A stretch of 64,000 nt of DNA from Byssovorax sp. (GCA_025362495.1 JANYGI010000131.1:1-64000); one strand, 5' to 3'. Numbered from the stretch's first letter, positions 7,861-16,848 are shown. Made by a program: numbers and translations. The notes: generated from the sequence alone by a model not told the origin.

Positions 7861-9141
7861 TCACTTCTCCGCCGAAATCCACTGGGAGACGCTCTGCTTG
7901 AAGGCGCCGAATTTCCCGCTGTCGCCGCCGAATTTGTAGGGGTGCGCGGCGTTGCCGCCCGGATCGGTGGTGATGAAGAGCTGGCTCTGATCCGCGTTCG
8001 CGGGGCTGACTCGGTTCTTGATCTGCGAGCACGCGGCCGCGGCGTCTGTGGCGAGCTGCGACATGTCGACAGCACCCTTGGCCTGAGCGTTTCCGCCGCC
8101 ATGGCACATCACGCAGTTGGACTTGAGCAGGCCGGCGGCGTTGTCGGTGAACGACTGCACGTCCTTGCAACCGCCGGTGGTGGTGCCGCCGTCGGTGCCG
8201 CCATCCATCATCGTGGTGAAGGGCTCGATCTTCTGGAAGCCGACCGTGAGCTTGGCGCCCTTCTGCCAGTTGGTGAGGATCAGCGTGCCCGGCCCGAGCG
8301 CGCCGGCCTGGCCGGAGTCGAACTCTTGATCGACGTTGGAGAGGCTGTCGACCGGATCGGGATCGCTCTCTTTACCGACGGGAAACACGCTGAAGAGCGG
8401 GTGAACGAGGTGGACGCCGAGGGCCGCTGTCGGGTGGACCTCGAGGTCGTCGAGCTCGAGCACGTGGTCGTCGAGCTGGACGGCGTTGAAGGTGAGCGCC
8501 ATGCCGGTGTACTCGTCGCCGAGCGCGGTGAAGTACACGGCGTTGAAGCCGATGATCGGCGCGAAGGGCTCGATCGATTTGCCGGCGTCGAGCACCGTCG
8601 TGGTGACGATGCTCTTCGCTTCTTCCGTGAGCCAGGCCTGGATCGCCGCGTAGAGCGTGTCCTTGTACTGGGCCGAATCGAGCTTCTTGTAGGTGTGCTG
8701 CGGGCCGGCGACAGGATAGGTGAGGAGCTTGCTCTCCTTGGCGTCCTTGACGACGATGCCAGGCCAGCTCGAGATCGTCGCGTAGACGTCGGGGCCGGCG
8801 AGGAACGGAGTGTCGGCGATGCCGCCCGCGTCGTGGCAGCTGCCGCACGCGGTGTAGAAGTCGGGCTCGAGCGCGGCGAAGAGCTCTTTGCCGTGGTTGG
8901 GCGCGGCGCCGCCGGTGCCGCCCGTGCCGGCGCTGCTGCCCCCCGAGCCGCCCGTCCCGAGATCGAGGGTGTCGGGGGCCGGCGTGCACGCGCCGGCCGC
9001 GACGGCGGCACCGAGCGCGGAAGCGCCGGCAGCGACGAGCCAGAGACTCCAGCGGGTGAGGGGGGTCAATCGGGGGTGCACGCTGCAGCGTTCAGAGCAA
9101 GCCGCGAGCCACGAACGGCCCGACGCGTAGGCGCAATTCAT
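7861..9141 (-). CDS. Two-heme-motif c-type cytochrome lipoprotein, first gene of operon
   Basis: The 426-residue product has a hydrophobic segment ending in AGAC (Cys52), which looks like a lipobox, then a Gly/Ser/Thr-rich linker. There are two c-type heme sites: CGSCH at 99-103 and CVMCH at 343-347. Between them lies a beta-rich region resembling copper-type-II-monooxygenase-like or carbohydrate-binding folds (FNAVQLDDHVLELDDLEVH, TLILTNWQKGAKLTVGF), which I cannot assign firmly. The first 20 residues contain extra cysteines and are not signal-like, so a GTG at 9080 is a credible alternative start. It leads a four-gene minus-strand operon and is divergent from the lipoprotein gene at 9301. 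Confidence 0.75.
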   Translation of the reverse strand: MNCAYASGRSWLAACSERCSVHPRLTPLTRWSLWLVAAGASALGAAVAAGACTPAPDTLDLGTGGSGGSSAGTGGTGGAAPNHGKELFAALEPDFYTACGSCHDAGGIADTPFLAGPDVYATISSWPGIVVKDAKESKLLTYPVAGPQHTYKKLDSAQYKDTLYAAIQAWLTEEAKSIVTTTVLDAGKSIEPFAPIIGFNAVYFTALGDEYTGMALTFNAVQLDDHVLELDDLEVHPTAALGVHLVHPLFSVFPVGKESDPDPVDSLSNVDQEFDSGQAGALGPGTLILTNWQKGAKLTVGFQKIEPFTTMMDGGTDGGTTTGGCKDVQSFTDNAAGLLKSNCVMCHGGGNAQAKGAVDMSQLATDAAAACSQIKNRVSPANADQSQLFITTDPGGNAAHPYKFGGDSGKFGAFKQSVSQWISAEK

Positions 9142-9207
9142 CCGAGGGAAATGATGTGTAGCAAAAGGTGAGATAATGGATCGAGCACGAGACTGGATCT
9201 TCGATGT

Positions 9208-9220
9208 TCCACCTGGTGGA
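9208..9220. promoter_or_regulatory. Inverted repeat in the divergent promoter region
   Basis: TCCACC and GGTGGA flank a single central T at 9208-9220, between the divergent starts at 9141 and 9301. The surrounding stretch is lower in GC than average, as expected for promoters. A regulator-binding site is possible; no regulator is identified. Confidence 0.3.
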
Positions 9221-9300
9221 TCCAGGCTGACCCTCGGTCGAACCGAAATTCGATGTCTCAAATTCGGCCCGCGAGATCCGTTTGGGATACCGGAGAATTC

Positions 9301-10047
9301 ATGAACCGAACCCTGCTGACCCTCGCCATGGCCTCCCTCCTCGCGACCGGCTGCGCTCGCGCGAACCTCGCCCCCGCGGCGGCGAGCCCCGCGCCTTCGA
9401 GCGTCGAGAAGGCGCCGGCCGCAGCGACGGCGGAGACGACCACCACGGCCGAGGGCGCCAGGGCGACGGACGCGACCGCGAGCGACGCCGAGACGACGGG
9501 CGCGCGCAAGGCCGGAGATTTCATCGTCTATCGCTTCACGGGGAGCTTCCGCAAGACGCCGCTGACGCTGACCGAGCGCGTGATCGCGCGGAGCGGAGCG
9601 ATGCTGACGGTGGACATCACGGCGGAAGAGGGGGAGTCGAAGCGCCAGCTCCGCGTGAAGATCAACGAGGCTTCGGCCGTGAAGAACGATGTCGTCGCGG
9701 TGAGCGTGATCGAGAACGGCGCGGAGAAGCCGGCCGGGATCGAGGCCTACGAGGCCCTCCTCGCTGCCACGTCGCTCGCGGCCGACGAGAACGAGGCCAT
9801 GCTCGGCGCCGAGGACGCGATGCTCGACGTCGGCGGCGCGCCGCTCCCGGTGCGCAAGACCAGCTACCGCGTGCGCGTGGGCAAGAAGTCGGCGACGCTG
9901 CGCACGGTGGAGAGCGAGGGCTTTGCCTGGGGCGATCTCGGCGGCGAGATCACGGCCGGCAATGGCAAGGTGCTTTACCGCGCCGAGGTGGTCGAGCTCG
10001 GCCACGCGGACGGCAAGGGCGTCGCGACTGCCCAGGTCGAGAAGTAG
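9301..10047 (+). CDS. Lipoprotein of unknown function
   Basis: The 248-residue product has a short lipoprotein signal peptide with lipobox ATGC (Cys18). A low-complexity Ala/Thr/Glu stretch runs to about residue 72, then comes a beta-rich domain beginning GDFIVYRFTGSFRKTPLTLTERV. Charged strands such as MLTVDITAEEG and ATLRTVESEGFAWGDLGGEI follow. The domain organisation suggests a periplasmic or surface-anchored fold without catalytic motifs I recognise. The ATG at 9301 has GGAGAATTC directly before it, a good ribosome binding site. It is convergent with hemD; a 16-base palindrome separates the two genes. Confidence 0.75.
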   Translation: MNRTLLTLAMASLLATGCARANLAPAAASPAPSSVEKAPAAATAETTTTAEGARATDATASDAETTGARKAGDFIVYRFTGSFRKTPLTLTERVIARSGAMLTVDITAEEGESKRQLRVKINEASAVKNDVVAVSVIENGAEKPAGIEAYEALLAATSLAADENEAMLGAEDAMLDVGGAPLPVRKTSYRVRVGKKSATLRTVESEGFAWGDLGGEITAGNGKVLYRAEVVELGHADGKGVATAQVEK

Positions 10048-10051
10048 AGAG

Positions 10052-10067
10052 GCCGGCGGCCGCCGGC
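10052..10067. terminator. 16-bp perfect GC palindrome between convergent genes
   Basis: GCCGGCGGCCGCCGGC is its own reverse complement and lies in the 21-base gap between the convergent genes ending at 10047 and 10069. It may act as a bidirectional termination or stability element; a true hairpin would need a few unpaired central bases. Confidence 0.35.
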
Positions 10068-10068
10068 T

Positions 10069-10926
10069 TCAACCGTCCTTGGAAGCGAGGATGGAAGGAG
10101 CCTTTGCGGCGGACTCCTTGACGAGGTGGCCCATCTTCGCGTGGGTGGGCTCGAGATCGGGAGTCAGGCCCTCGGCGAGGAGGGCCTCGGTGCAGACGGG
10201 GCCAATCGAGGCGACGACGCCCCGGCGGAGGGTGCCTTTGACGGCGTCGGCGATCTGCTCTTCGGCGGCGATCGCGAAGGCGTGCTCGACTTGCGAGCGG
10301 CTGGTGAAGAGGGCGATGCGCGCGCGGCCTTTGGCGAGGTCGTGGAGCGCGCGTCGGAGCGGGCCGGTGTCCTCGGGCAGAGCCCACTTGTAAGCGGCCA
10401 CGGGCGTGACGAGGGCGCCCGCGTGCGTCAGTGCCTGGTAGAGCTCGAGGCTCGGCGCGCCGTGCTCTTGCACCGCGACGCGGAGCCCGGTGAGCGCGCG
10501 GCGAGCCTGGAGCGTCGCGGCGACCTCGCGCCAGGTGTTGGGCTCGGGCACGGTGATGAAGCCGGCGACGCCGAGCTCGCGGAGGACCTGCGCGGGCTTC
10601 GGTCCGCGGACGATCGTCGTCGTGCGGGCGAGCGCGGCGGCGAACGCGGCGCGATCGAGCTCGGGGGCGATCTCGTCAAGCAGGGCGCGCGTCCCGACGC
10701 CGGTCAAGAGCACCACGACGTCCCATTCGTCGGCGGCGAGCGCTCGGGCGAAGGCGCGAGCGGACGGATTGTCGTCGATCTTCAGCTCGCGCAACGCCGG
10801 CGCGCTGACGGCGACGCCGCCGTGACGCTCGATGAGCGACGCCATTTCCATGCTCCGGCGGCTCTCGAAGGTGACGACGGCGCGGCCGCCGAAGCCGCGA
10901 GTGTCGGTGGTTCCGTCGTTCTCCAT
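10069..10926 (-). CDS. hemD: Uroporphyrinogen-III synthase
   Basis: The 285-residue product matches the HemD fold, two alternating alpha/beta lobes joined by a flexible link. Recognisable blocks are AVVTFESRRSMEMASLIERHG at the start, WDVVVLLTGVGTRALLDE in lobe one, TTIVRGPKPAQVLRELG, LRVAVQEHGAPSLELYQAL, and IALFTSRSQVEHAFAIA then VASIGPVCTEALLAEGLTPD near the end. HemD closes hydroxymethylbilane to uroporphyrinogen III in cytoplasmic tetrapyrrole synthesis, which supplies heme. It stands alone here, convergent with the lipoprotein gene and divergent from a small membrane protein gene. The length is normal for the family. Confidence 0.88.
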   Translation of the reverse strand: MENDGTTDTRGFGGRAVVTFESRRSMEMASLIERHGGVAVSAPALRELKIDDNPSARAFARALAADEWDVVVLLTGVGTRALLDEIAPELDRAAFAAALARTTTIVRGPKPAQVLRELGVAGFITVPEPNTWREVAATLQARRALTGLRVAVQEHGAPSLELYQALTHAGALVTPVAAYKWALPEDTGPLRRALHDLAKGRARIALFTSRSQVEHAFAIAAEEQIADAVKGTLRRGVVASIGPVCTEALLAEGLTPDLEPTHAKMGHLVKESAAKAPSILASKDG

Positions 10927-10993
10927 GCCTATTTGCAGCCTTCCGTGTGCGGCGCCGCTTCCGGGCGCCGCGCGAGTTTGCTACTCTCACGGC

Positions 10994-11305
10994 GTGGCGC
11001 CTTCAATCGGTGATCAGGGTGTCGGCGGCGAGCCGACGTACGCAGGTGACGAGAGCGCGGCCGAAGGGCCGGATCCGGTCATCGGCGCGGGGATCACGCT
11101 CCTCGGCATCTTCTTGATGGGCACGGGCGGCGCGCGCGACGCGCACTACGTGTTCGACTTCGGCGTGCTCACGGCGGGCCTCGGCGCGATCACCTTCGTG
11201 CTGTTCGTCGCGCTGTCGGCGATGAAGCAGCGCCGCGCGCGCCAGGTCGAGGACGACGACGAAGCGCCGCCGCCGGCAGAGCTGCACGAGCCGCCGACGG
11301 CCTGA
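10994..11305 (+). CDS. Small two-TM membrane protein of unknown function
   Basis: The frame encodes 103 residues from a GTG start: an acidic N-terminal tail, hydrophobic segment VIGAGITLLGIFLMGTGG, a short loop, a second segment FDFGVLTAGLGAITFVLFVAL, and a charged C-terminal tail rich in Asp/Glu/Pro. This is a typical two-helix inner-membrane protein. The GTG at 10994 is chosen because TACTCT lies at 10982-10987, just upstream, and because residues before it are not hydrophobic or conserved-looking. I do not recognise a family. Confidence 0.6.
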   Translation: MAPSIGDQGVGGEPTYAGDESAAEGPDPVIGAGITLLGIFLMGTGGARDAHYVFDFGVLTAGLGAITFVLFVALSAMKQRRARQVEDDDEAPPPAELHEPPTA

Positions 11306-11351
11306 GCGTCGCGGCGATCGGCCCTGGATTTACCGGGCGATCGTCGTCGAT

Positions 11352-11882
11352 TCAGCTCGTCGTACGGGGATCGTTCTCGCTCTCGCGGGCGATCTCTTCC
11401 TCGACGGTCTCGAGCTCGCCGAGCGGGATGCCGAGCTCGGCCGCGATGGTCTCGAGCGCGGCGTGCTCGGCCTCGCTCGTCTCGCCGTCGGCCGCGGCGA
11501 GGCGCGTGAGCAGGCGGATCACCTCGCGGCGCTCCTGCAGATCACAGAGGGCCTTGAGCTCGCGGTAGCAGAGCGAGAGCTCGTGGTCGGAGACGCGCGG
11601 GACCTGGCCGCGGAGCGAGTCGCACACGGCCTCGACGCCGCTCGGCGCGATGCGATCGATGTGCGTCAGCAGCGAGCGCAGCGTCTCTTCTTCGCCTTCG
11701 TTGAAGCGACCGTCGGCCCAGGCCACCTTGCCCAGCAGGATGATGACGATGGCGATGTAGCGGAGGACGACGCTCTCGTCGTCCGGCAGCGCTTTGCGAA
11801 GCTCTTTGAGCAGCGCGTCGAGGTTGGGGTAGCCGTCCCCTTGTCGTAGCCCGAGCCAGGAGAGAAGACCCACGTCGGCCAC
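11352..11882 (-). CDS. TerB-family protein
   Basis: The product, 176 residues from a GTG at 11882, is all-helical and carries two acidic TerB-type signatures. The first is KVAWADGRFNEGEEETLRSL in the first half; the second is AADGETSEAEHAALETIAAE near the C-terminus. TerB domains occur in tellurite-resistance operons and in DjlA-like chaperones, and bind metal through such acidic clusters. A GTG at 11951, 12 bases after the stop of the protease gene, would add 23 residues of no clear character. Spacing suggests co-transcription with the upstream long Ctp protease. The role is unknown. Confidence 0.7.
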   Translation of the reverse strand: MADVGLLSWLGLRQGDGYPNLDALLKELRKALPDDESVVLRYIAIVIILLGKVAWADGRFNEGEEETLRSLLTHIDRIAPSGVEAVCDSLRGQVPRVSDHELSLCYRELKALCDLQERREVIRLLTRLAAADGETSEAEHAALETIAAELGIPLGELETVEEEIARESENDPRTTS

Positions 11883-11962
11883 CGTACCACGTTCTCGCCG
11901 CCGCTGCGGCGCGCCGACGATCCCCGACGAGACGACCTCATCGGGGAGCACGCCGAGCGCGA

Positions 11963-14900
11963 TCAGTCGTCGCCGTCGTCGGCCACGCCGTCGCTGATCG
12001 GATCGTCGGTCTTCGGCGTCTTCAGGATGGCGCCGTCGGCCGCGTCTTTGCGCACGACGATGGTGCGACGCGACGTCGTGTCGCTGTTCTCGCGCGCGAC
12101 GACGGTGATGAGGTTGACGCCGGGGCGGAGGGGCGCGTCGAACTCGAACGAGGCCTTCTTCGGGTCGGCGCCGTCACGATTCGACTTGTAGTAGAGCTTG
12201 CGCGAGCCGACGAAGACGTAGATGTCGAGCAGCTTCTCGGTGTCGCTGGCGTCGCCGGTGATCTTCACCTTGTCGCCCTTGGTGGCCATCGCCGCGGCCT
12301 TCACGTCGAGCGTCGGCGGCGCGTGCAGGTATACGTCGTCGAACGCGGGCGCGGCGCCCACGGAGCCGCCTGCGGCGACCTCTTTCGCGGCGACGAAGGC
12401 GAAGCGGCCCTGGCCGAGATCGATCTTGTCGAGGTCGCCAACGGTGCCGAGCAGCGAGGCCGTTGCGCCCGCCGCGAGGCGGCCGAAGCCCCGTGCGCCT
12501 GGACTCGGTGAGCCGAGGAGCGTGGCGCCCTGAGCGCCGACCTTCACGGCGCCGCTGCCGCGCTGCACGGTGAGCGGCGCCTCGATCGGGATCTTCACCT
12601 TCTCGCTCGCGACCTCGCGCAGATCGCTGTCGGCGACCGAGAGCGAGAACGTGACCTCGGGCTCGGTGAGCTGCTGCTGCACGTCGAACCAGAAGGCCAC
12701 CTTGCGCACGTCGCCGGGCATCATGTTCGACACGTCGAAGCGGCCGGCGTGGAGCAGGAGCCCCTCGCCCGAGAGGTTGACGATGTTGGCCTGCGTCTCG
12801 AACGAGCGGCCCTTGCCGACGTTCTTGATCGTCAGGTACATCGTGACTTGCTCGCCCTTCTGCAGGCGACCATCGCCGTTGCCCGTGCGGTCGTCGGCGA
12901 TCTGGTAGCTGTACTCGAAGACCGGGCGATCGATCGCGGTGACGGTCGGTCGGATCTCGACGACCGCGGGCTCGGGGCCGCTGCCCGGGCCGCCGGTGCC
13001 CGGCGCGCCGAAGGCCTCGAACTTCACCTTCAGGCCGTCGCTGCGCGTGAGCGCGTCCTTCGGGATCTTGCAGGCGCGCTTCGCGTTCTTGTCGCGCGGC
13101 TTGCTCGATCCGATCTTGCGACCCTCGTAGTCGCACCAGCCGAGCGGAGCCTTCTCCGTCTTCGACTGGCCAGGAGCGATCTTGCCGAAGACGAGCTCTT
13201 TCCCTTCAAAATAAGGGTTATCGCTCTCGGTCATGCCGCGCAGGCGGTACACCGGCGCCTTGCCGTTGTTCTTCACCGTCACGCGGAGCTCCATCGGCTC
13301 GCCGGCGGTGACCTCGGGCGTTGCCTTGTCGGTCTCGACCTTGACCTCGAGATCCTTGCCGACGGCGAGCGTCTCGTTCGCGGCGGGCTCCGACCAGTCG
13401 ACGCCGATCTTCGTCAGCTCCGCGGAGACCTTGCCGATCTCTTCCTTGCGCGCCTGCTCGATGAAGTCGTGCGCGGCGTGGAGCTGGTCGAGGCGCTTGG
13501 TGTTGCTCGGCAGGTGCATCGCGAGATCGCGCGCGAACTTGATCGGGAAATCGAGCTGGAACTCGTCGTCCGCGACGTCGCTGCCGCGCTCGCGCATGGC
13601 CTCGCGCTCGGCGAGCGGGAAGTCGTAACGGACGACCTCGCCGGGCTTGCCGGCGGGGACCGCGCGGGCGTTGTGCAGGCTCGCGGCCAGATCGCGCTCG
13701 CGCACGCCGTCCTTGCGCACGGTGATGTCCATCTCGACCTCGTCGACCGTCATAGGATCGAGCTCGATGTCCGGCGTGACGCCGACGCCCTGGATCGAGA
13801 TGTCGCCGGGCGTGAGGTACTGCGCGATGGTGAGCTTGAGGGCGGCCTTCTCGGGCGTGATGTCCGGGAAGACGAGCTGCACGCTGCCCTTGCCGAACGT
13901 CTGCTGCCCGACGATGAGCGCGCGATCGTTGTTCTTGAGCGCGCCGGCGACGATCTCGCTCGCGCTCGCGCTGTTGCCGCTGACGAGCACCACGAGCGGG
14001 TAGGGAGGCTCGGTGCCAGGCGCCTTCGCGCGCTTCTCGTCGCGACCTTCCGAGTAGCCGACCGTCGAGACGAGCGTGCCCTCGACGAGGAACTTGTCGG
14101 CGATGCGCGCCGCCTGATCGAGCAGGCCGCCGGGGTTGCCGCGGAGATCGAGCACGACGCCCTTGATCGGACCCTTCTGCCCGATGTCGATCAGCGCCTT
14201 GTCGATCTCGGCCGACGACGTCGCCTGGAACTGCTTGAGCCGGATGTACGCGATGCCCTGATCGAGCGCGCGCGACTCGACCGACTTCACCTTGATCACC
14301 TCGCGGTTGAGCTTGATCTCCCTGGATCCGGCCCAGCCGCCGTCGCCCTCGCGCTGCACCCAGACGGTGACCGGCGTGCCGGGCTCGCCGCGCAGGCGGC
14401 GCACAGCGTCGTCGAGCGGCATGTTCATCGTCGCCTCGTTGTTGATCTTGACGATGCGATCCATGCGCTTGAGCCCGGCGCGACCGGCGGGCGTCTCGGG
14501 CATCGGGTTCATCACCGTGAGCATCTGATCGCGGATCGAGATCACGATCCCGAGGCCGCCGAAGGCGCCCGACGTGGAGAGGTTCATCTCCTTGTAGGCG
14601 TCGGGGCTCATGAACGTGCTGTGCGGATCGAGCGTGTGCAGCATGCCGTTGCAGGCCGCGTACTCGACCTCGCGGAGATCGACCTCGGTGCCGCGCAGGT
14701 TCTTCTGCAGGAACGAAAACACCTCGCGTAGCCGGGCAGAGACGTCCCAGGGGCCCTGCACGTTGTCGACGCGGAACTTCTTCTCCGCCGTCTCGACGCG
14801 GACGGTGACCTCGTTCGGATCGTCGGTCAGGACGATGACCTGGGCGACGTCGCGCTGAACGTAGTTGAGCGCCGAAAGGAGCATGTCCTTCGGCTTGACG

Positions 14901-15124
14901 CGGTCCGGGTCGACGTATTTGTCCCGGATCATCTTCAGCGTCTCGTTCACCGCCTCGAGGCGCGTGAGGTCGTATGGCGTCTTTTGCGGCGTGCCGGTGA
15001 CGGCGAGCGCCGGTTCGAATCCTCGCCAGAGGCCGCCCGATCCGAACTGGAGGGCGAAATAGGCGGCGAGGGCGAAGGCGCCGAAGACGACCATCACCTT
15101 GCCCAGACGCTCGATAATCCGCAT
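11963..15124 (-). CDS. Long-form C-terminal processing protease (S41 family, delta-proteobacterial type)
   Basis: The product has 1053 residues. An N-terminal membrane anchor spans about 8-28. A PDZ domain follows around 185-265 (GGLGIVISI, PAGRAGLKRMDRIVKIN). The S41 peptidase core contains GNSASASE at 383-390 with the catalytic serine and FGKGSVQ at 410-416 with the catalytic lysine K412, giving the Ser/Lys dyad. After about residue 560 come several beta-sandwich repeats, including an APHP-like domain (TVKNNGKAPVYRLRG, TIKNVGKGRSFETQAN). This long architecture is the prc_long_Delta group, restricted to this lineage. It is probably periplasmic, trimming C-termini of envelope proteins. TATACT lies 9 bases before the ATG. 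Confidence 0.92.
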   Translation of the reverse strand: MRIIERLGKVMVVFGAFALAAYFALQFGSGGLWRGFEPALAVTGTPQKTPYDLTRLEAVNETLKMIRDKYVDPDRVKPKDMLLSALNYVQRDVAQVIVLTDDPNEVTVRVETAEKKFRVDNVQGPWDVSARLREVFSFLQKNLRGTEVDLREVEYAACNGMLHTLDPHSTFMSPDAYKEMNLSTSGAFGGLGIVISIRDQMLTVMNPMPETPAGRAGLKRMDRIVKINNEATMNMPLDDAVRRLRGEPGTPVTVWVQREGDGGWAGSREIKLNREVIKVKSVESRALDQGIAYIRLKQFQATSSAEIDKALIDIGQKGPIKGVVLDLRGNPGGLLDQAARIADKFLVEGTLVSTVGYSEGRDEKRAKAPGTEPPYPLVVLVSGNSASASEIVAGALKNNDRALIVGQQTFGKGSVQLVFPDITPEKAALKLTIAQYLTPGDISIQGVGVTPDIELDPMTVDEVEMDITVRKDGVRERDLAASLHNARAVPAGKPGEVVRYDFPLAEREAMRERGSDVADDEFQLDFPIKFARDLAMHLPSNTKRLDQLHAAHDFIEQARKEEIGKVSAELTKIGVDWSEPAANETLAVGKDLEVKVETDKATPEVTAGEPMELRVTVKNNGKAPVYRLRGMTESDNPYFEGKELVFGKIAPGQSKTEKAPLGWCDYEGRKIGSSKPRDKNAKRACKIPKDALTRSDGLKVKFEAFGAPGTGGPGSGPEPAVVEIRPTVTAIDRPVFEYSYQIADDRTGNGDGRLQKGEQVTMYLTIKNVGKGRSFETQANIVNLSGEGLLLHAGRFDVSNMMPGDVRKVAFWFDVQQQLTEPEVTFSLSVADSDLREVASEKVKIPIEAPLTVQRGSGAVKVGAQGATLLGSPSPGARGFGRLAAGATASLLGTVGDLDKIDLGQGRFAFVAAKEVAAGGSVGAAPAFDDVYLHAPPTLDVKAAAMATKGDKVKITGDASDTEKLLDIYVFVGSRKLYYKSNRDGADPKKASFEFDAPLRPGVNLITVVARENSDTTSRRTIVVRKDAADGAILKTPKTDDPISDGVADDGDD

Positions 15125-15133
15125 AGGCGGTCG

Positions 15134-15139
15134 AGTATA
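15134..15139 (-). promoter_or_regulatory. TATACT -10-like element before the Ctp protease
   Basis: On the minus strand TATACT ends 9 bases before the ATG at 15124. It is the closest match to a sigma-70 -10 hexamer among a recurrent set in this window and predicts a transcript starting at or next to the start codon. Confidence 0.45.
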
Positions 15140-15267
15140 GACGCGGTCAGGCTCGCGTCGACCATCGCCCGCGTCGATTCGGGCCGGTAGTGTCGATCGT
15201 GAAATCGTTGGCGCCGGGCCGGTGAAAAGCGTCGTCGGTCGAGAGGGACACGACGCGCGAGGGGGCC

Positions 15268-15289
15268 GCTCTCACCGCAGGGTGAGAGC
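15268..15289. terminator. 9-bp hairpin downstream of tatA
   Basis: GCTCTCACC at 15268-15276 pairs with GGTGAGAGC at 15281-15289 around a 4-base loop. It lies about 30 bases past the tatA stop on the minus strand, with no T tract. Confidence 0.45.
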
Positions 15290-15317
15290 TCGCACTGGCC
15301 GGCCTTTTGCGGCGCGC

Positions 15318-15548
15318 TTACGCCGTCTTCTTGTCGTCGCCCGAGGTCGGCTTCGCTTCGAGCGCGGCGGCCTCTTCCTTCTTGACGGCGGGCAGCTTGG
15401 CCGGCTCGTCGTCGTCCTTCAGGCCCTTCTTGAAGTTCTTGATGCCTTCGCCGAGGCCTTTTCCGATGTCGGCGATGCGGCCGGCACCGAACAGGAGCAG
15501 CGCGACGACGAGGATGACAAGTATCTCGCTAAACCCTAATCGGCCCAT
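15318..15548 (-). CDS. tatA: Sec-independent protein translocase subunit TatA
   Basis: The 76-residue protein is a classic TatA: a short N-terminus, one TM helix (SEILVILVVALLLFGAGRI), the FGAGRI hinge, an amphipathic helix (IGKGLGEGIKNFKKGLKDDD) and an acidic/lysine-rich tail. TatA oligomers form the pore of the twin-arginine pathway in the inner membrane, which exports folded proteins such as the RR-signal protein encoded at 4457-5842. The ATG at 15548 has GGGAG before it; an in-frame extension to 15635 adds non-homologous sequence. No tatB or tatC is adjacent. Confidence 0.93.
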   Translation of the reverse strand: MGRLGFSEILVILVVALLLFGAGRIADIGKGLGEGIKNFKKGLKDDDEPAKLPAVKKEEAAALEAKPTSGDDKKTA

Positions 15549-15682
15549 GACAACGCTCCCGCAACGGACACTTGCGATCACCGGGACGCCCGGCGGCTGA
15601 ACAGGACGAGTACCACCCCCGCGCCGACGGGGCAACGAGCGCGGTTCGTCGTCGTCGAAGCGGCCGGCTGCCCGGCGCGCAT

Positions 15683-16684
15683 TCAGCGTCGCGTCCGCGC
15701 GAAGGCCGCAGCGAGAGCCGCCACCGCGAGGAGCCCGGCGAGCGGCGCTGCCGCGTAATGAAGCGGCGTCGTCGGCGCGCGCTCGAGGCTCGAGAACACG
15801 AGCAGCGCGGCGGCAGGGCCGGCCGTCCCGATCGCGAGGGCGCGCACGCGGCTCGCGATCGCCAGCCGCAGCACCGCCGCCGCAGCCAGCGCGGCCATCA
15901 TCACGGCGGACGCACCCAGCAGCAGCGCGCGCCCCGCGACGCCGAGGTTCGACGCGCGCCCGATCGGCGTGACGCCGCGGATCGTGGCCTCCGCGACGTG
16001 AATTCGCGGGCCGTCGTGGCGATCCGATCCGCTGTCGGGGAGCGCGAGCGTCAGGCCGCGCGCCGCGAGCCCGCGCAGATCATCCGAAACGACGAGCTCC
16101 GTCGCGGCGAATACGGGCGCCGCTGCGCCGGGCGACGCGACGAACGGCGCGGCTCCGACGAGGCGCGGCTCCTCCCCGGCGAGGCACACCCACGCGAGGC
16201 CGACGAGCGGCACGTCGACCGCAGCGGGCGCCGGCGCCGCCGCGCACGCCGCGCGCGCCTCGCCGAGCAGATCGCGCACGAGCCGCCCGGGCGCCGACGC
16301 CTCGCGACCCCACGACGCCGCCGCGAGCGCCGACGCCAGGGCCACCACCAGCGCCGCCGGCCAGGTGCTCGCGACGATCCTCGCCGGCCCGGCGCCGCTC
16401 GCGAGCAGCGCCCGCGCCTCGCCACGCTCGACGAGCCGCGCCGTCGCGAGCGCCCACGCGATCGGCGGCGCGACGAACAGCGCCGTCTCGAGCGACACCC
16501 CGAGCACCCCGCGCGCGAGCACGGGCACGAGGGCGAGCGGCACCCCAGACGCGAGCAGCAACGGCAGCACGCGGATCGCCCCGGCGAGCAGGGAAACCGC
16601 GAGCACGCCGGCCGCGATCAGCCCCCCGGATCGCGCCGCGGGCAGGGCCAAGATCGCCGCAGGAAGCCGGGGGTAGCCGCGCAC
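15683..16684 (-). CDS. Integral membrane protein, LptF/LptG-permease-like
   Basis: The 333-residue product has about six TM segments: three in the first 120 residues and two or three in the last 90, with a large soluble region between (about 125-245). The block ETALFVAPPIAWALATARLVERGEARALLASGAG strongly resembles the coupling region of LptF/LptG permeases, which pull lipopolysaccharide from the inner membrane with the LptB ATPase. Here I quote only its core, ERGEARALLASGAG. The length is slightly short for LptF/G. The GTG start at 16684 follows TAGGCT by 6 bases. Assignment to the family is moderate; specific identity as LptF or LptG cannot be set. Confidence 0.5.
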   Translation of the reverse strand: MRGYPRLPAAILALPAARSGGLIAAGVLAVSLLAGAIRVLPLLLASGVPLALVPVLARGVLGVSLETALFVAPPIAWALATARLVERGEARALLASGAGPARIVASTWPAALVVALASALAAASWGREASAPGRLVRDLLGEARAACAAAPAPAAVDVPLVGLAWVCLAGEEPRLVGAAPFVASPGAAAPVFAATELVVSDDLRGLAARGLTLALPDSGSDRHDGPRIHVAEATIRGVTPIGRASNLGVAGRALLLGASAVMMAALAAAAVLRLAIASRVRALAIGTAGPAAALLVFSSLERAPTTPLHYAAAPLAGLLAVAALAAAFARTRR

Positions 16685-16848
16685 GGGCCGAGCCTATCGT
16701 GCCCCTCGTCGCGTCGCGGATGAATCCCGTGCTAGTGTCGCGCACCTCTTGGGCGGAAGGTCCCCCCTTCCGCCGCTCCGGGGCGGGCAGCGCGCATCAC
16801 GCTCGCCGCCGCGCCTTTTTTCGCCGCACGAACTTCGGGGAAACGCTC

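Noticed and set aside
12749-14731. A long plus-strand frame antisense to the Ctp protease
   Set aside because: The minus-strand protease has PDZ, S41 and anchor motifs; the plus-strand reading has none.
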